This document shows positions 54,531 to 64,000 of a stretch of 64,000 nt of DNA, one piece after another (the first letter of the stretch is position 1; each line of letters starts with the position of its first letter). Under the pieces are notes generated by a model. That model was not told where the DNA came from and ran no database searches. It was given only the letters and a program-made list of their open reading frames with translations. This DNA is from Roridomyces roridus (taxonomy: Eukaryota > Basidiomycota > Agaricomycetes > Agaricales > Mycenaceae), in the NCBI GenBank assembly GCA_029378245.1, contig JARKIF010000006.1, positions 1,922,001 to 1,986,000 of the forward strand. The letters run 5' to 3'. The position numbers and the translations under genes were made by a program.

Positions 54531-55767
54531 CTAGGCGGTCGTTGAGATCGACACCAGAAACATGAGCCGCTCCAACCACATGCGCGTACGAGCCATCCTC
54601 GGTTCCAGCATGGCTCGGCGTTGCTCGACCAAAGCATCCGCTTCCTCCTGCTGTAGAACACCTGCGGAGGCCTCGATGCGGACGTCGTCGAGAAACATGC
54701 AATGGACGCGAGTATGCCAGACAGGGGCGACACGGGAGCCTTCCCAGTCGATGACTCCGATGAGCTCGGTGGGGTCGTCGGGGGAGACGAAGATGTGGCT
54801 CAGTTCAAGCTGGTCGTGGAAGAGGGAGAATCTGGGTGGCTCGTTTACGCCAGCGTTGGGCGAGAGCCGTTCGATGGCAGAGAGAGCGAGAGTGAGCCAT
54901 GTTACGGCGCGGGGAGGAAGTTTCGAGGATTCGCCAGAATTGAGGGTATGCTCAAACCTCGCAAGGGTAGATGAGCAATGGACGAGGAGGTAGTCGCGAT
55001 TTGAGGTAACCGGGCCAAGCCCTGATCGGAGATTTGAAAGATGGAGAGAAGATTGGCAGAGGGGACCAAGAGTGCCATCCTCGTCCACGATGCACCCACT
55101 CGCCGGAAAAGATGTATTGAGGAGTTCAATCTCCCAGGAAATGACCTTAGCGTGTATTTCGCGTCGTTGTTGAGGAGTCAAGTCTAGCCAACACCACGAA
55201 AGTTGCGATCCGCATAACTGAACGAGGCGTTCAGCAAAGAACTTGTTAGAAAAGAGCAAGTTGTGTACCATTTCCATTATCATATATCGCGCACCCACAG
55301 CATTATTAGGGTCAGCATCGTAGTGCAGAACCGCTGGGACGGGGATTGTTGTATTCTTGCGTACATAGGCGATTGTCGCGATCTGGATGACTTGAGAAAC
55401 GTCGGCATCGAGGACTAATCTTACATGCCTCTGAAAGAAAACGCTGCTCCAACTCCTCTGGAGGAAACCCGCGCACATTTCCATGAATGCTACCCGCAAG
55501 CAAGGCGGCCCACCAGATTGGCACCCCCCGCGATTTCCAAGAGAAAGACCTAGCTACTCAGTATGTAGTTCTGCGGCGGAAAAGGGTTCTTACCGTGTTA
55601 TGAGCTCCTCCGTCGAATGGAGTGCATTTGACGCAAGGTTTTGCCGCCACGATTGAGGCTTGCTGCTGCAGAGCAGGTAGGTTGTAGCTCGCCAGAAGCG
55701 GCTTGACGTGTTCTGGATTAATGAGGTTGCCGAAGCCCTGGATAGCTTTGGATAACCAAGGGTGCAT
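54531..55767 (-). CDS. APH-fold (aminoglycoside phosphotransferase-like) kinase
   Basis: Four exons encode about 360 residues. The N-terminal lobe reads CTPFDGGAHNT then VFLLEIAGGANLVGRLA, followed by a short linker exon and SEAFIQIATIAYVRKNTTIPVPAVLHYD, the usual N-lobe/hinge pattern of the fungal APH family. The C-lobe has LFHDQLELSHIFV in place of the catalytic HGDLxxxN(I/V), and VIDWEGSRVAPVW with the metal-binding Asp. The Asn of the Brenner motif is His here and the usual Gly after His is missing, so activity may be altered. These proteins are expanded in mushrooms; they rarely act on antibiotics and substrates are unknown. The start at 55767 is the first ATG of the N-lobe exon. Confidence 0.75.
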
Positions 55768-56054
55768 GCTTCAGGGGTCGTGGTGGTGGAGGAGGAGGAG
55801 CGATCGTGCAGTATAGACAAGGGCCAATCGATCATGTTGCCCCGGGCCCGTACTCCTCGGCAGCCACTGAATCGTCATTCGAAAGTGGACGTCTTGTCGG
55901 TCTCGCAGCCTGCAGGCAGCAGCTGCCCTCAAACCACAGCTACAATGGGGTCCGTTCGAGATCGGAGCGTACCGTCATCGTGGCAAAAGTGAAAGTGGTG
56001 TACAGCCACACCGCATTTCCTGTCAGTGACCGTCATCATCTCTGAATCGACTCC

Positions 56055-57135
56055 ATGACTGGGACAAGGTCTGTGCCCACTATGATATCTACTTTCTCGA
56101 AGAGAACCTTTCTTTCCCCAGGCTACCACCCGAGCTAGCTGACCTCGCCATCGGCCTTCTACTATGTAAGTCGGAGCTGCTCTATTGCGCCTTGGTGTGC
56201 CGGGAGTGGATTTTTTTTTGCACGAAGCCACCTCCGACCAGGGCTCTCCTGGAATAATTTGCGCTCCTTATGCGATATCATTGCAGCAGCAAATGCCACG
56301 CTACCCTCTTTACTACATCATCTCGATGTCCACTTCTCCTCGATGTGGCCGGACGATTCGGAGCAAATTTCATGTCTTACGACCACCCTCCCATCCTTGC
56401 TATCCCAATTCAAGGCCCTGCGCACCTTCCTTCTTTTCACCAACTTCCCCATCGAAGTAGGACTCCCAATCCCCTCGACTGTCAATTACCTGGCAGTGTC
56501 GCCGACTCGCCGTTCCACACGTTTCCGACCTATTCCATCTTCGCGCGGGTCATGTCAGGGCTCCCTCTTCTGCGTGACCCCGCCTCGGCTCCACAGCCGA
56601 TTGGGAGGATGAATCTGAAGAGCCTGCGTTTCCTCAATTGGACCTTGCCTCGCTGCACATGGAATGCAGGTTCGCCAGAAGAGCCGCCGTCGTGCGAATG
56701 ATCCGCACACGGCGGCTCGAGCTGTCCCGCGATTTCTTGCATTCGGACAAGGACTACCACAGCTCGACCTCGGCATATTTCCACCAACTCGGCTGCCATC
56801 TGGAGTATCTCAAGTTCGATCTCGCCATAAATCAAGGTGTGTACACCCAAATATTTCGTTTCCTGCGTGACATCCGTTTGTTCATAGATAGACCCTCCGG
56901 ACTCGACTTTAGTCGCATCACCAGTCTGACTTACCTAGAAATCCGCAGCCTAGGTTCCATCATCTCTCCCGGTCACGTCGCTCCCGTCATGGACCTCGAC
57001 ACTCCTCGTGCATGTAGCTCAACACTGCCCCGTCCGTGTCCTCACTCTCAAGGGTGGAGCGGAACTTGTACCCGACGAAGGGGCGCCTCGTTTAGAGCCT
57101 CAGGCCTCAGGTCCGGGTGTTTCACGCTGGATTAG
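56055..57135 (+). pseudogene. F-box/LRR-like gene with frameshifts
   Basis: An F-box core LPPELADLAIGLLL..CALVCREW lies at about 56123-56210. Directly after it a run of nine T breaks the frame; the expected continuation FARSHLRPGLSWNNLRSLC reads in a neighbouring frame. A further shift is needed near 56480 to reach SVADSPFHTFPTYSIFARVMSGLPLLR, and another near 56700 to reach HLEYLKFDLAINQGV. Single-base slips could be sequencing errors in homopolymers, but three in one gene favour a pseudogene. Intact members act as substrate adaptors of SCF ubiquitin ligases. Confidence 0.6.
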
Positions 57136-57487
57136 CCCGCTTTAAGCGAAGGGATTTGGAGCCGGCGCTTTTGGGTATGATTTCCACGACTCCGCGGTGC
57201 CGGCTCGTGTGGGCGGTGATTCCCGAGGGCCGGGACGGTTGGGTGCAGTGAGCGGCGATTTGGTGGCTCAAGATTCGCCTGCCTGTAAGTACGTCGCTGA
57301 GAACTAGTCGCTTCGTTGTCATCGGGATCTGCCATTGCTGTCCAAGCGTCGATGAATATGGACCTGCTGCACGACGGCGGCCCAATTCGTCAAAGCATCA
57401 AAGCGTCGAGGCCCTCCAAGCGGCGGGTCAAAGCATTGTCGTATATAAACGCGCCCTTCTGCCACAGGTCCTCATTTTCTATCACTC

Positions 57488-57984
57488 ATGGCACTCTTCA
57501 CCCGCGACGCTAAGACTGCGAAACTTTTCCACAAGATGTTGGACAGGTGTGTATGTTGAACGTTGCAATCGTTCGATTTCTTACTCGGATTATGTATAGC
57601 AACAAGAACATGAACACCCCTGGGCATGCCAGCCCGCCAAGGACGCCCGGGCCCGTTCGACCACCCACCCTTGGTCAGCACTAAAAATGCGATATCTTTG
57701 TTTCAACTCAACTCCTTCACGTAGATCAATCAAACCAGCGCCAGCACCAGCCTCCCTCGAACCATGGCCACATCCCACGCACTCCCCAAACTACCGAACG
57801 GCGCACAACACCGGCGCCGGTACAGGCACTCCCACAATTCATCGACCCCGCGCTTCAAACGACGCGGTCACCGCCCACCGTGACCGCTGAGGCACTCGAG
57901 AGCGGTGGTTCCATACGGGTGTGTACGATGAGGAGTCTGAGGGAGGGGAACAAACTAGAAACCATTGAAGGCTTGAGAGACTAA
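57488..57984 (+). CDS. small Pro/Gln-rich hypothetical protein
   Basis: Three exons with clean phases give MALFTRDAKTAKLFHKMLD, then a disordered segment with TPGHASPPRTPGPVRPP, then a Gln/Pro/Thr-rich part ending about residue 130. Near the end ALES is followed by bases that, with two nucleotides removed, would read RWFHTGVYDEE, matching ALERWFHTGVYED in the gene at 44231. So this copy has a frameshifted C-terminus or uses a different splice site there. TATA-like sequence lies about 45 bases upstream. Function unknown. Confidence 0.5.
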
Positions 57985-58149
57985 ACTTTGAAGCCTTCGA
58001 CCCGAACGATTGGGGTAGATCTGACGAATCCCTGTGTAGGTGCCAGTTCTTTTTCGCAGTGGAGTAATCAGTAGAATAGTATGACCAGTTTATTCTTGAG
58101 GATGAGACCAGGGTACGTGTGTCCACGGGTGTATGATGAGGGGAGGTAC

Positions 58150-58226
58150 AGCAAGGGACTCAAATGTTACAGAGAGCGAAGCCTTCGACGTGCGGCCGTG
58201 TCCGGGTTCGAATCCTGCCGAAGGCA
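58150..58226 (+). tRNA. compact tRNA-like locus, family 'mini'
   Basis: Acceptor GCCTTCG (58181-58187) pairs perfectly with CGAAGGC (58219-58225). Between them are a small hairpin ACG-TGCGGC-CGT and box B GGTTCGAATCC, with no room for an anticodon arm (about 45 nt in total). T7 lies about 18 nt downstream. A related copy is at 59230-59274. The start of the transcript may be further upstream. Confidence 0.35.
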
Positions 58227-58425
58227 TTGACCGCCCTCCGCTGCTTTTTTTCTTTCTTCAGCAATTACAGGTGATTATGGAAGAGAAGTTGAGTTCGACC
58301 GCTGGATGTCCTCGAGTTTCAAGCTCGAAAGACAAGAATCGAATTCGAGAGCGGACGCATCGCGTAGTACGTATGTCGGCACGGATGGGCAGAAAACAAC
58401 CCCAAAAAACTATCTGTTTATTTGA

Positions 58426-58972
58426 TCACCACCACTTGAAATCAGTTTCCACCGCCTGCGGCACCTCCATGTCGGGAAGATTTGATTCCCAGTCCTCGGC
58501 CTTGGTCGCATAATCGACAAACTCCTGATGAGAGGCAAATTTCTTGCTGTGCCTCTTGAGGATACGCTCGTCGTAGTACTCCCACAGATAGTACTCCCTC
58601 CCAGCGGCAAATAGGAAATAAAGGCCGTCACAAGATGGCAAGAATGCCAGCATCTCGATGGTCCCCGGAACAACCCAAATTTCCCTGAATAGTTTGTCGA
58701 TTTTGAGCTGCCCATCGTCGGTGCGGTCGAGCCAGAATGGGATGAGATCAAAGTCTTTCCACTCGGTGAACCACTCGAACGGTCCATGTTGGTCGCCGGT
58801 CAACAATGGGTCGGTGAACCAATTGGCGTAGACATTCCGGATAGCTTTCTCCCTTTCCTTTACTATTTCCTTCACTCTGACACGATTAGGGTCGGAAAGG
58901 AGTGCGGAGCTTGAACACTCACTCTACGTCAGTGTAATACGGGGGACCGCAAAGGTAATCGTAGTAGTCCAT
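58426..58972 (-). CDS. small conserved-looking hypothetical protein
   Basis: Two exons: MDYYDYLCGPPYYTDVE, a 45-base intron, then VKEIVKEREKAIRNVYANWF.. to TDFKWW, 166 residues in all. Rich in Tyr, Trp and charged residues, with no signal peptide or membrane helix; the middle reads FLPSCDGLYFLFAAGREYYLWEYY, a beta-rich pattern. Both exons join in frame. I do not recognise the family. Confidence 0.6.
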
Positions 58973-59194
58973 GGTGGGTGGTGTTTAGTTCAAATCAAAT
59001 TCGTCGGTTCTTTTATAGATCCTCTCGGGAGGCTGTGCCTCGATCGAACTTACCAGGAAAATGCAATGGCACAGGGGCGAGATTCACTCTCCCCTCAGAT
59101 CAGTCGACTTCTTGCGCGCTCCAACATGTATAAGACCAGTTATGGAGGCTGAGACCCGGTACGTACTACGTGTGCCCACGGGTGTGTCAATAAT

Positions 59195-59274
59195 GCCAGT
59201 AGCCGTTCAATGTTTGAGAGAACGAAGCCTTCGAAACGAAGCCTGGCGTGTGCAGGTTCGACTCCTGCCGAAGC
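59195..59274 (+). tRNA. compact tRNA-like locus, family 'mini'
   Basis: GCCTTCG with CGAAGCC (one mismatch), an internal ACG..CGT hairpin as in the 58.2-kb copy, perfect T-arm GCAGG-TTCGACT-CCTGC, and T5 about 22 nt downstream. The flank shares GTGCCCACGGGTGTGT with the 58.1-kb copy. Confidence 0.35.
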
Positions 59275-60273
59275 CAATATAAATTCCGGTGTGCCCTTTT
59301 TGGCCGGGACCGGTACCTGTCGATCGCGATACTGTAGTATTACGCCTTTCGTAGCCGACGGCCGGCACGTCCCAAAAAGGAAATTTGATCCGCAGGCAGG
59401 CGGCGGCACGTACCGGCATACCTCGGCGGGGCGAAAATTTTGCTTGTGACCCTGTGACATACGAAAATTTCCGTATGAAAAATCGCTGGTGACCTGTGAC
59501 TATACGAATTGAACGAAATACTACAGTATTCAGTTCGTGCGCACCCGTTGATCAGTTTATTATTGATGCTGAGACCGGGTACGTGCGCCCACGGGTCTGA
59601 AGGCACTGAAGGGCGATTGACGTACTCACTTTTTTTGGCAGCAACGGAGTCGAGTTCAAGCGCGCTTAAGACCAGGTCGCTGGCCATGGTCATAACACCC
59701 GACGCCTCATCCTGTTACATGTCCAGTTCGATAAGGACAACCTCGAGAGCCTCCGTACTAGACTGTAACAAGAATAAACACAGGTTCAACTCCTGCCGTG
59801 AGCATAATAGTGTTGTAGATAGTACAGAATCTTTTTATTCAGAGACACCGAGGAGGGGCCGAGGGCGTGCACCTGTAGCAAATACCAACTTGAGTTGGGT
59901 GCAGGATCGCCCGTACAAGTCACTCGGATTGCGTTACTGGATCCTGGTCAATAACGAATACATTTGATCAGCGAAACCTGCCCCTATTTAATGATCTTGG
60001 CTCAATACGAAGAGGATGCACGGGTAGCAGGTTCCCCGGGCGTTGTTGGAGGTGAATGCGAGAGGAGTCAAGTTCGACTGCTGGATGTCCTTGAGTTTCA
60101 ATACCACACGCAAGCTCGAAAGACAAGAAGCGAATTCGAGAGCGGAAGTACCGCGAGATGTACAATAGCTTAGGGTAGGATCGATAATATAAGAATACCA
60201 ATAACTTTGCAAGAATCTGCGACGCCGTCAGCCCAACCTCCCAGCAATCCAAAAGAAGAATCCAATCACACGC
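59275..60273. other. intergenic with diverged repeats of the 58-59 kb RNA loci
   Basis: A box B-like GGTTCAACTCC lies at about 59780. A block at about 60060-60150 repeats 58285-58370 (GTTCGAC.GCTGGATGTCC and GCTCGAAAGACAAGAA). No coding gene is supported. Confidence 0.4.
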
Positions 60274-61246
60274 CTACTCATCCTCCCCCTTCTCTACCAC
60301 AACCTCACTCCCAACAACGAGCAGCTTCCTAAGCTTAAAACACGCCTCCCTGCGATTAACCCTCTTCCCAACACTCTGCATCCCCAAGATCCCGGGGTAC
60401 GAAGGGAACGCCTTGGGAATCTTGCGGCCCGTGCCTGCGAGTACGACGTTTTCGGCAGCCTGCGAATCACCCTTGGCTTGTAATTCTTCGCGGGTGCTGA
60501 CAGCCCGCCTGTAGTCGTCTGCTTTCGAGGCGTATGTTGAGAGCGCGGATTTGCGTTTGGTGCTCAGGTGCGAGGTGAGTGCTTCTTCTGAGCCGAACTT
60601 GGTGATGGCACTGGGAGCACGGGTGAGTAGGAGTTGAGAGGAGGAGGGAACGCGTACACTTGTTTGGCAAGCGCGTCGCTCACGAGACGCGTGGCACGTT
60701 TGGAGGTACGGCGTGGGTCGACCCAGTCCCTGAGGAGGTTAGCTTGAGCGTCACATGAGTGGATGGCACGCGCACAGGATGATCAAATGGTACAATTCGC
60801 TTTCACGCAGATCGTATTTCGCGGCGGCCGTGCCGAGGGAGAGCACGGCAAACTCGTCCGTCTCGAGACATTCGTCGCACACGCGCTGTAAGCTTGTCAG
60901 ATATACGGGGGAAGCTCAAGGAGAAGAGGCTTGCCTCCATGTGGAGAATAAAGAGCTGCGACGCCTCTGCTCCACAAACTTCGCACTTGTCCTTAATGCA
61001 GGTGTAGACGAGCGTGCGCTTCGAGAACGCGTCAAGGACGTTCGAGTTGGTGAGGACTGTTTCGAGGGAATCGTCCGTGTTGTTGGTGATCTTGGAGAAC
61101 CATTCTGCCCAGCGTTTGTCGCTGAGGACAAAGGCGCGCCAGTAAGTAGAGACGTGGCTGAGGGAGAGGAGGTCGTAGGGGCCCAGGTGCTTGGTAGCCA
61201 TGAACTGGAGCTCGATGGGAGCGGTGTTTAAGCGCGAGAGAGACAT
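60274..61246 (-). CDS. F-box protein
   Basis: Four exons encode about 275 residues. The N-terminal F-box starts MSLSRLNTAPIELQFMATKHLGPYDLLSLSHVSTYWRAFV, followed by a Cys pair region KDKCEVCGAE, then VCDECLETDE, suggesting a small zinc site, and a helical basic C-terminus ending EVVVEKGEDE. The first intron uses a GC donor (GAG|gcaagc..cttacag), a minor but accepted splice class; joining there gives HME|RVCDEC in frame. F-box proteins recruit substrates to SCF ubiquitin ligases. Its start faces the SDR gene start 102 bases away. Confidence 0.75.
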
Positions 61247-61348
61247 CTTGACGCGACTGGACGCGATGTGCGATATGGGCGGATGAAAGAGGCGCGTTTG
61301 TTCCCACGCTCGGGCATCAACAAAATAGCTCCGTGACTCGAAACAGTC
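61247..61348. promoter_or_regulatory. 102-bp divergent intergenic region
   Basis: The F-box gene (minus) and the SDR gene (plus) start at either end, so both promoters lie within this short stretch. No clear TATA box; co-regulation is possible. Confidence 0.5.
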
Positions 61349-62038
61349 ATGTCGTCGGAGCAGATCGTCTTGGTCGTCGGCGCATCTCGAGGCATAGGCC
61401 TCGCCCTCCTTCAGCAACTGGCTGAAACACCAAACACCAAGGCCATCGGGTCTGTCAGAGCCACCAACGCTGCGCTCGACGTGCCGAATGCCACCGTCCT
61501 CACGCTCGACATCTCTGACGATGACTCGGTCTTGAAAGCAGCGTCCCAGATCCCCGAGCTCGACACGCTCATCATCAACGCGGGCATGGGCAAGAAAGAC
61601 CCCGTGACGACGACCTCCACTGCCGAGCTGGCAACGTACCTCAACGTCAATCTCCTCGGCCCACACCGCGTCATCCGAGCCTTCCTCCCCGCTCTTCGTG
61701 CACGCAAAACACGGCGCATCATCGTCATCTCCTCCTCCAGCGGCTCGATCGGGCAGCAGGCCCTCCCCGGCTCGATTGGGCTTGCAGGCTGCTACGGTAC
61801 CTCCAAGGCTGCCCTCAATATGCTCGCGGTGCAGACGCACAATGAGCTGCAAAAGGAGGAGTTTACCGTCGTTCCCATTCATCCTGGATGGGTTGCCACG
61901 GATATGGGCAACGCTCATGGGCCGGGGGGTATGTCGCCGGAGACCTCGGCCAAGGCCATGCTCAAGCTCATTGACGGGCTCACGACCAAGGAGAGCGCGA
62001 CGTTTTATAGGTTCGATGGGGAGAAGATGCCGTGGTAG
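61349..62038 (+). CDS. short-chain dehydrogenase/reductase (norsolorinic acid ketoreductase-like)
   Basis: A single exon of 229 residues, the only clearly intronless protein gene here. Motifs: VGASRGIG for the NADP-binding loop, LDISDDDSV, NAGMG, catalytic Ser in VISSSSGS, and YGTSK. The HPGWVATDMG segment after it is typical of the small C-factor/norsolorinic acid ketoreductase group. Expected to be a cytosolic NADPH-dependent carbonyl reductase; substrate unknown. No secondary-metabolite backbone gene is in the window, so a cluster role is not supported. Confidence 0.88.
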   Translation: MSSEQIVLVVGASRGIGLALLQQLAETPNTKAIGSVRATNAALDVPNATVLTLDISDDDSVLKAASQIPELDTLIINAGMGKKDPVTTTSTAELATYLNVNLLGPHRVIRAFLPALRARKTRRIIVISSSSGSIGQQALPGSIGLAGCYGTSKAALNMLAVQTHNELQKEEFTVVPIHPGWVATDMGNAHGPGGMSPETSAKAMLKLIDGLTTKESATFYRFDGEKMPW

Positions 62039-62278
62039 AAGAATAGTACGCAATAGGATGACTCTTGCACATTGCTTGCGACGTTGAACCCTTCAAGTTG
62101 CCCAACGAAGATATCGTCCAAGGTGGGAAGGAAAAAATTAAAAACCCAAGTCTGGACATTGGGTTCCACCGGCGTCCCGTATCCTCGCAGTCTCCCTTGC
62201 AGACGGCGATAGCCTCCCGTTGGAACCGGGAATCAGCTTCTCTTACTTGTTTTATAGCGTTCGACCACTGTACACAAC

Positions 62279-62369
62279 GCCCGGAAGCACACGGCGTGCG
62301 CCTGCTAATCATTGTGATGTTGCTCATAGGTACTTATAGGTAGGGATCCCGTTCGACTCGGGGCTGGGC
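62279..62369 (+). tRNA. tRNA-like gene, family G (G5)
   Basis: Six acceptor pairs, D-arm GCAC-ACGGC-GTGC, anticodon stem CCTGC/GTAGG (all five pairs with one G-U), and T-arm CCCG-TTCGACT-CGGG. It is followed by T-rich sequence. The stem covaries with GCAGG in G6. Confidence 0.48.
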
Positions 62370-62583
62370 CGTTTATTGCCGGTGCTCTCCTTTTTCCTCG
62401 AGGGACTTCAAGGGACCAAAAGCCTGCGAAAAGTCGTCCACCTCAAGCAAGGTATGTCCGACGCCTTCAACCACTTATTTTCATGCAGCGAACGCAGATC
62501 TAGACGCAGTGATTCAAACTGTGCAGAGATGAGAACGTTCTCTGGTTTGGTTTACTTATCACGTTCGACGACTTGTGAACGAC

Positions 62584-62670
62584 GCCCAGCAGCACACGGC
62601 ATGCACCTGCTACCTATTGCAACGAAGTTCACATCTGGGCAGGGGAACCTCGTTCGACTCGGGGCTGGGT
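62584..62670 (+). tRNA. tRNA-like gene, family G (G6)
   Basis: Seven acceptor pairs with one G-U, D-arm GCAC-ACGGC-ATGC, perfect anticodon stem CCTGC/GCAGG enclosing 28 nt, variable GGAA, and T-arm CCTCG-TTCGACT-CGGGG; TTTT within about 30 nt. This is the best-folded member of family G. Confidence 0.52.
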
Positions 62671-63385
62671 GATAGATACTGCGTCGAGTTTTTATTTTCT
62701 TTGCCAGAGCCATGCGTCAGTTATGCAGACTTTCGCGGCTCACCTCGAGAGAAAGGTATGTACCACACATTCAAGTTTCAACTTTAAATGTCATAAATAT
62801 ACCTTCCCTTTTCAGCAGGGACCAAAATAGTATTCAACCATGTTCTCTAGACTGATCGCCCTTCGATCTCAAGCTCTGCGCCGTGAAGCTGATTCGGGGC
62901 GGCCGTAGTAAGGCTTGGATGAATCATTTTTCTTTCCTACGCAGTGCCATGCGTCCGCTGCCACTGCTCACCGTTTCCTGCACAGTGCGGGTGTGATGCG
63001 GTGCGGATTCTGGAGCTTCACGGTGACTGAAGTGCAGGTTGACCTCGAGGAGCTTGTAGGGAAACGAGCGAGATGAGGTCGGGAAAGGGTTCGGCAGCAT
63101 AGTTAAACGCACTCGAACTTATCAGGAAAAATCGCTGAAGATTTTGCGGCGCGCCAAGGCTATCACGCGCATCATCGTTCTGTGTAGCTCCGGGCATCGA
63201 CTCTGTATGCAATGTTGACATGGTAGTTGATGCGGCGGGAGATGTAGATCAAAGCCATTGCTACTACGATCTACATTAGCTATCTAAGCGTTGAGCTGGG
63301 AAAATGTAACCGACATTGGCAATACTTCCAGCTTGATTCAAGTTGAGAATCCAAGATTTAAGAAGGGTTAGCAGGCATTAGACGG
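62671..63385. other. no supported gene; one degenerate family H-like fragment
   Basis: A GATTCGGGGCGGCCGTAGTA segment near 62890 resembles the 3' half of the 45.5-kb tRNA-like locus, without a 5' half. Otherwise only short ORFs. Confidence 0.35.
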
Positions 63386-63564
63386 GTTGTACAAAAGCCG
63401 CGCGGCTTTGCACAATGCACCGCGCAGCTCCGGGGTCAGCCTGTTGCCCAATTATTCCTGTGCATCTTTGAACAGTTTTCATGGGTGTTTTTTATCCGCC
63501 ACACAAGAACCTGCCCTGCAGCTTCATTCAAATTTTTAAAAAGCCGCGCGGCTTTTGCACAACC
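63386..63564. mobile_element. 179-bp inverted-repeat element (putative MITE)
   Basis: Ends GGTTGT(A/G)CAAAAGCC are inverted, and each repeat contains the 16-bp palindrome AAAGCCGCGCGGCTTT. No target-site duplication is evident, so it could instead be a pair of regulatory palindromes. Confidence 0.45.
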
Positions 63565-64000
63565 TACCTATTCAGCGAAGCAAGATTCAATAACGCAACG
63601 GTGAAGGAGGTTCAAGACAGGTGGGGAGGAGGAGGGGTGATGGGATGGGTGCCGGAGATGCGCACGATGGTGAGTAGCTAGATATTTAGGCTGCACTAAT
63701 CTTTATTTCTTTTTCCTATCCCTTTTGTGCGCTCCCTGAGTGAATGATTTGGGTTTTGAATATGGTGAGTCTCAAGTGTGATTACCCTGCTGTTATGGAT
63801 ATGGGTACATTCCGGGTAAATACTTGATTCCCTTCTCATCAGAAAATTCTGACTCAGTCGACGCGATCTCGGTTCAACTTCGGAGCTGCACGCGCATGTG
63901 ATCGTGTTTGTCCCGCACCCGAGTTGACTCATTTGGTAATGACTCCGTAGTATATTAGCCGTAGATAGCCCCCGTTTTGAATCAGACCTCTTTGACTACT
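63565..64000. other. nothing recognised
   Basis: Short ORFs on both strands without protein-like features. The window ends here. Confidence 0.4.

Overview
This window looks like nuclear DNA of a mushroom-forming basidiomycete (Agaricomycetes). Nearly every gene is split by introns of about 45-60 bases with GT..AG ends. The gene content fits that group: a STE3-type pheromone receptor, MYND, RING and F-box proteins, a mucin-like single-pass membrane protein family, an ABCG half-transporter, GT25 and short-chain dehydrogenases. Exon structures were worked out by hand from frame continuity and conserved motifs, so gene ends are firmer than some inner splice sites.

Layout. 1-2.7 kb: decayed Ty1/copia remnant with an LTR. 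4.1-8.2 kb: minus-strand block of tRNA-like Pol III genes around a RING gene, then a small hAT-type MITE. 8.7-16.2 kb: STE3 receptor and two tandem mucin-like membrane proteins. 16.3-19.1 kb: ABCG transporter. 20.35-20.99 kb: a second hAT-type MITE. 21.3-29.7 kb: two tRNA-like genes, a secreted isochorismatase-fold protein, two tandem MYND genes and a large GHKL-ATPase-like protein, all on the minus strand. 30.4-32.2 kb: tRNA-like repeat cluster. 32.9-35.2 kb: bZIP factor. 36.0-40.1 kb: plus-strand block mirroring the 4.1-8.2 kb block (inverted segmental duplication with a second RING gene). 40.8-42.2 kb: SDR. 45-47 kb: more tRNA-like genes. 47.1-48.3 kb: GT25. 48.4-49.3 kb: second copy of the 30-32 kb tRNA-like repeat. 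49.76-52.81 kb: DNA transposon with ~90-bp inverted repeats. 53-62 kb: hypothetical genes, an APH-fold kinase, an F-box pseudogene, an F-box gene and an SDR sharing a 102-bp divergent promoter. 62-64 kb: tRNA-like genes and a short inverted-repeat element.

The most unusual feature is a dense population of roughly 30-35 tRNA-like loci in several families. Each has a consensus box B/T-arm. The better copies have paired acceptor and anticodon stems, with covariation between copies. In the anticodon arm, 22-31 nt stand where a 7-nt loop belongs. The D-arm is very short, and in one family it seems to be missing. Most loci have a run of four or more T, usually five or more, about 20-45 nt downstream, as expected of a Pol III terminator. 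None has a standard box A, and I could not assign an anticodon. They are either intron-bearing, structurally aberrant tRNA genes or a Pol III-transcribed tRNA-like RNA class.
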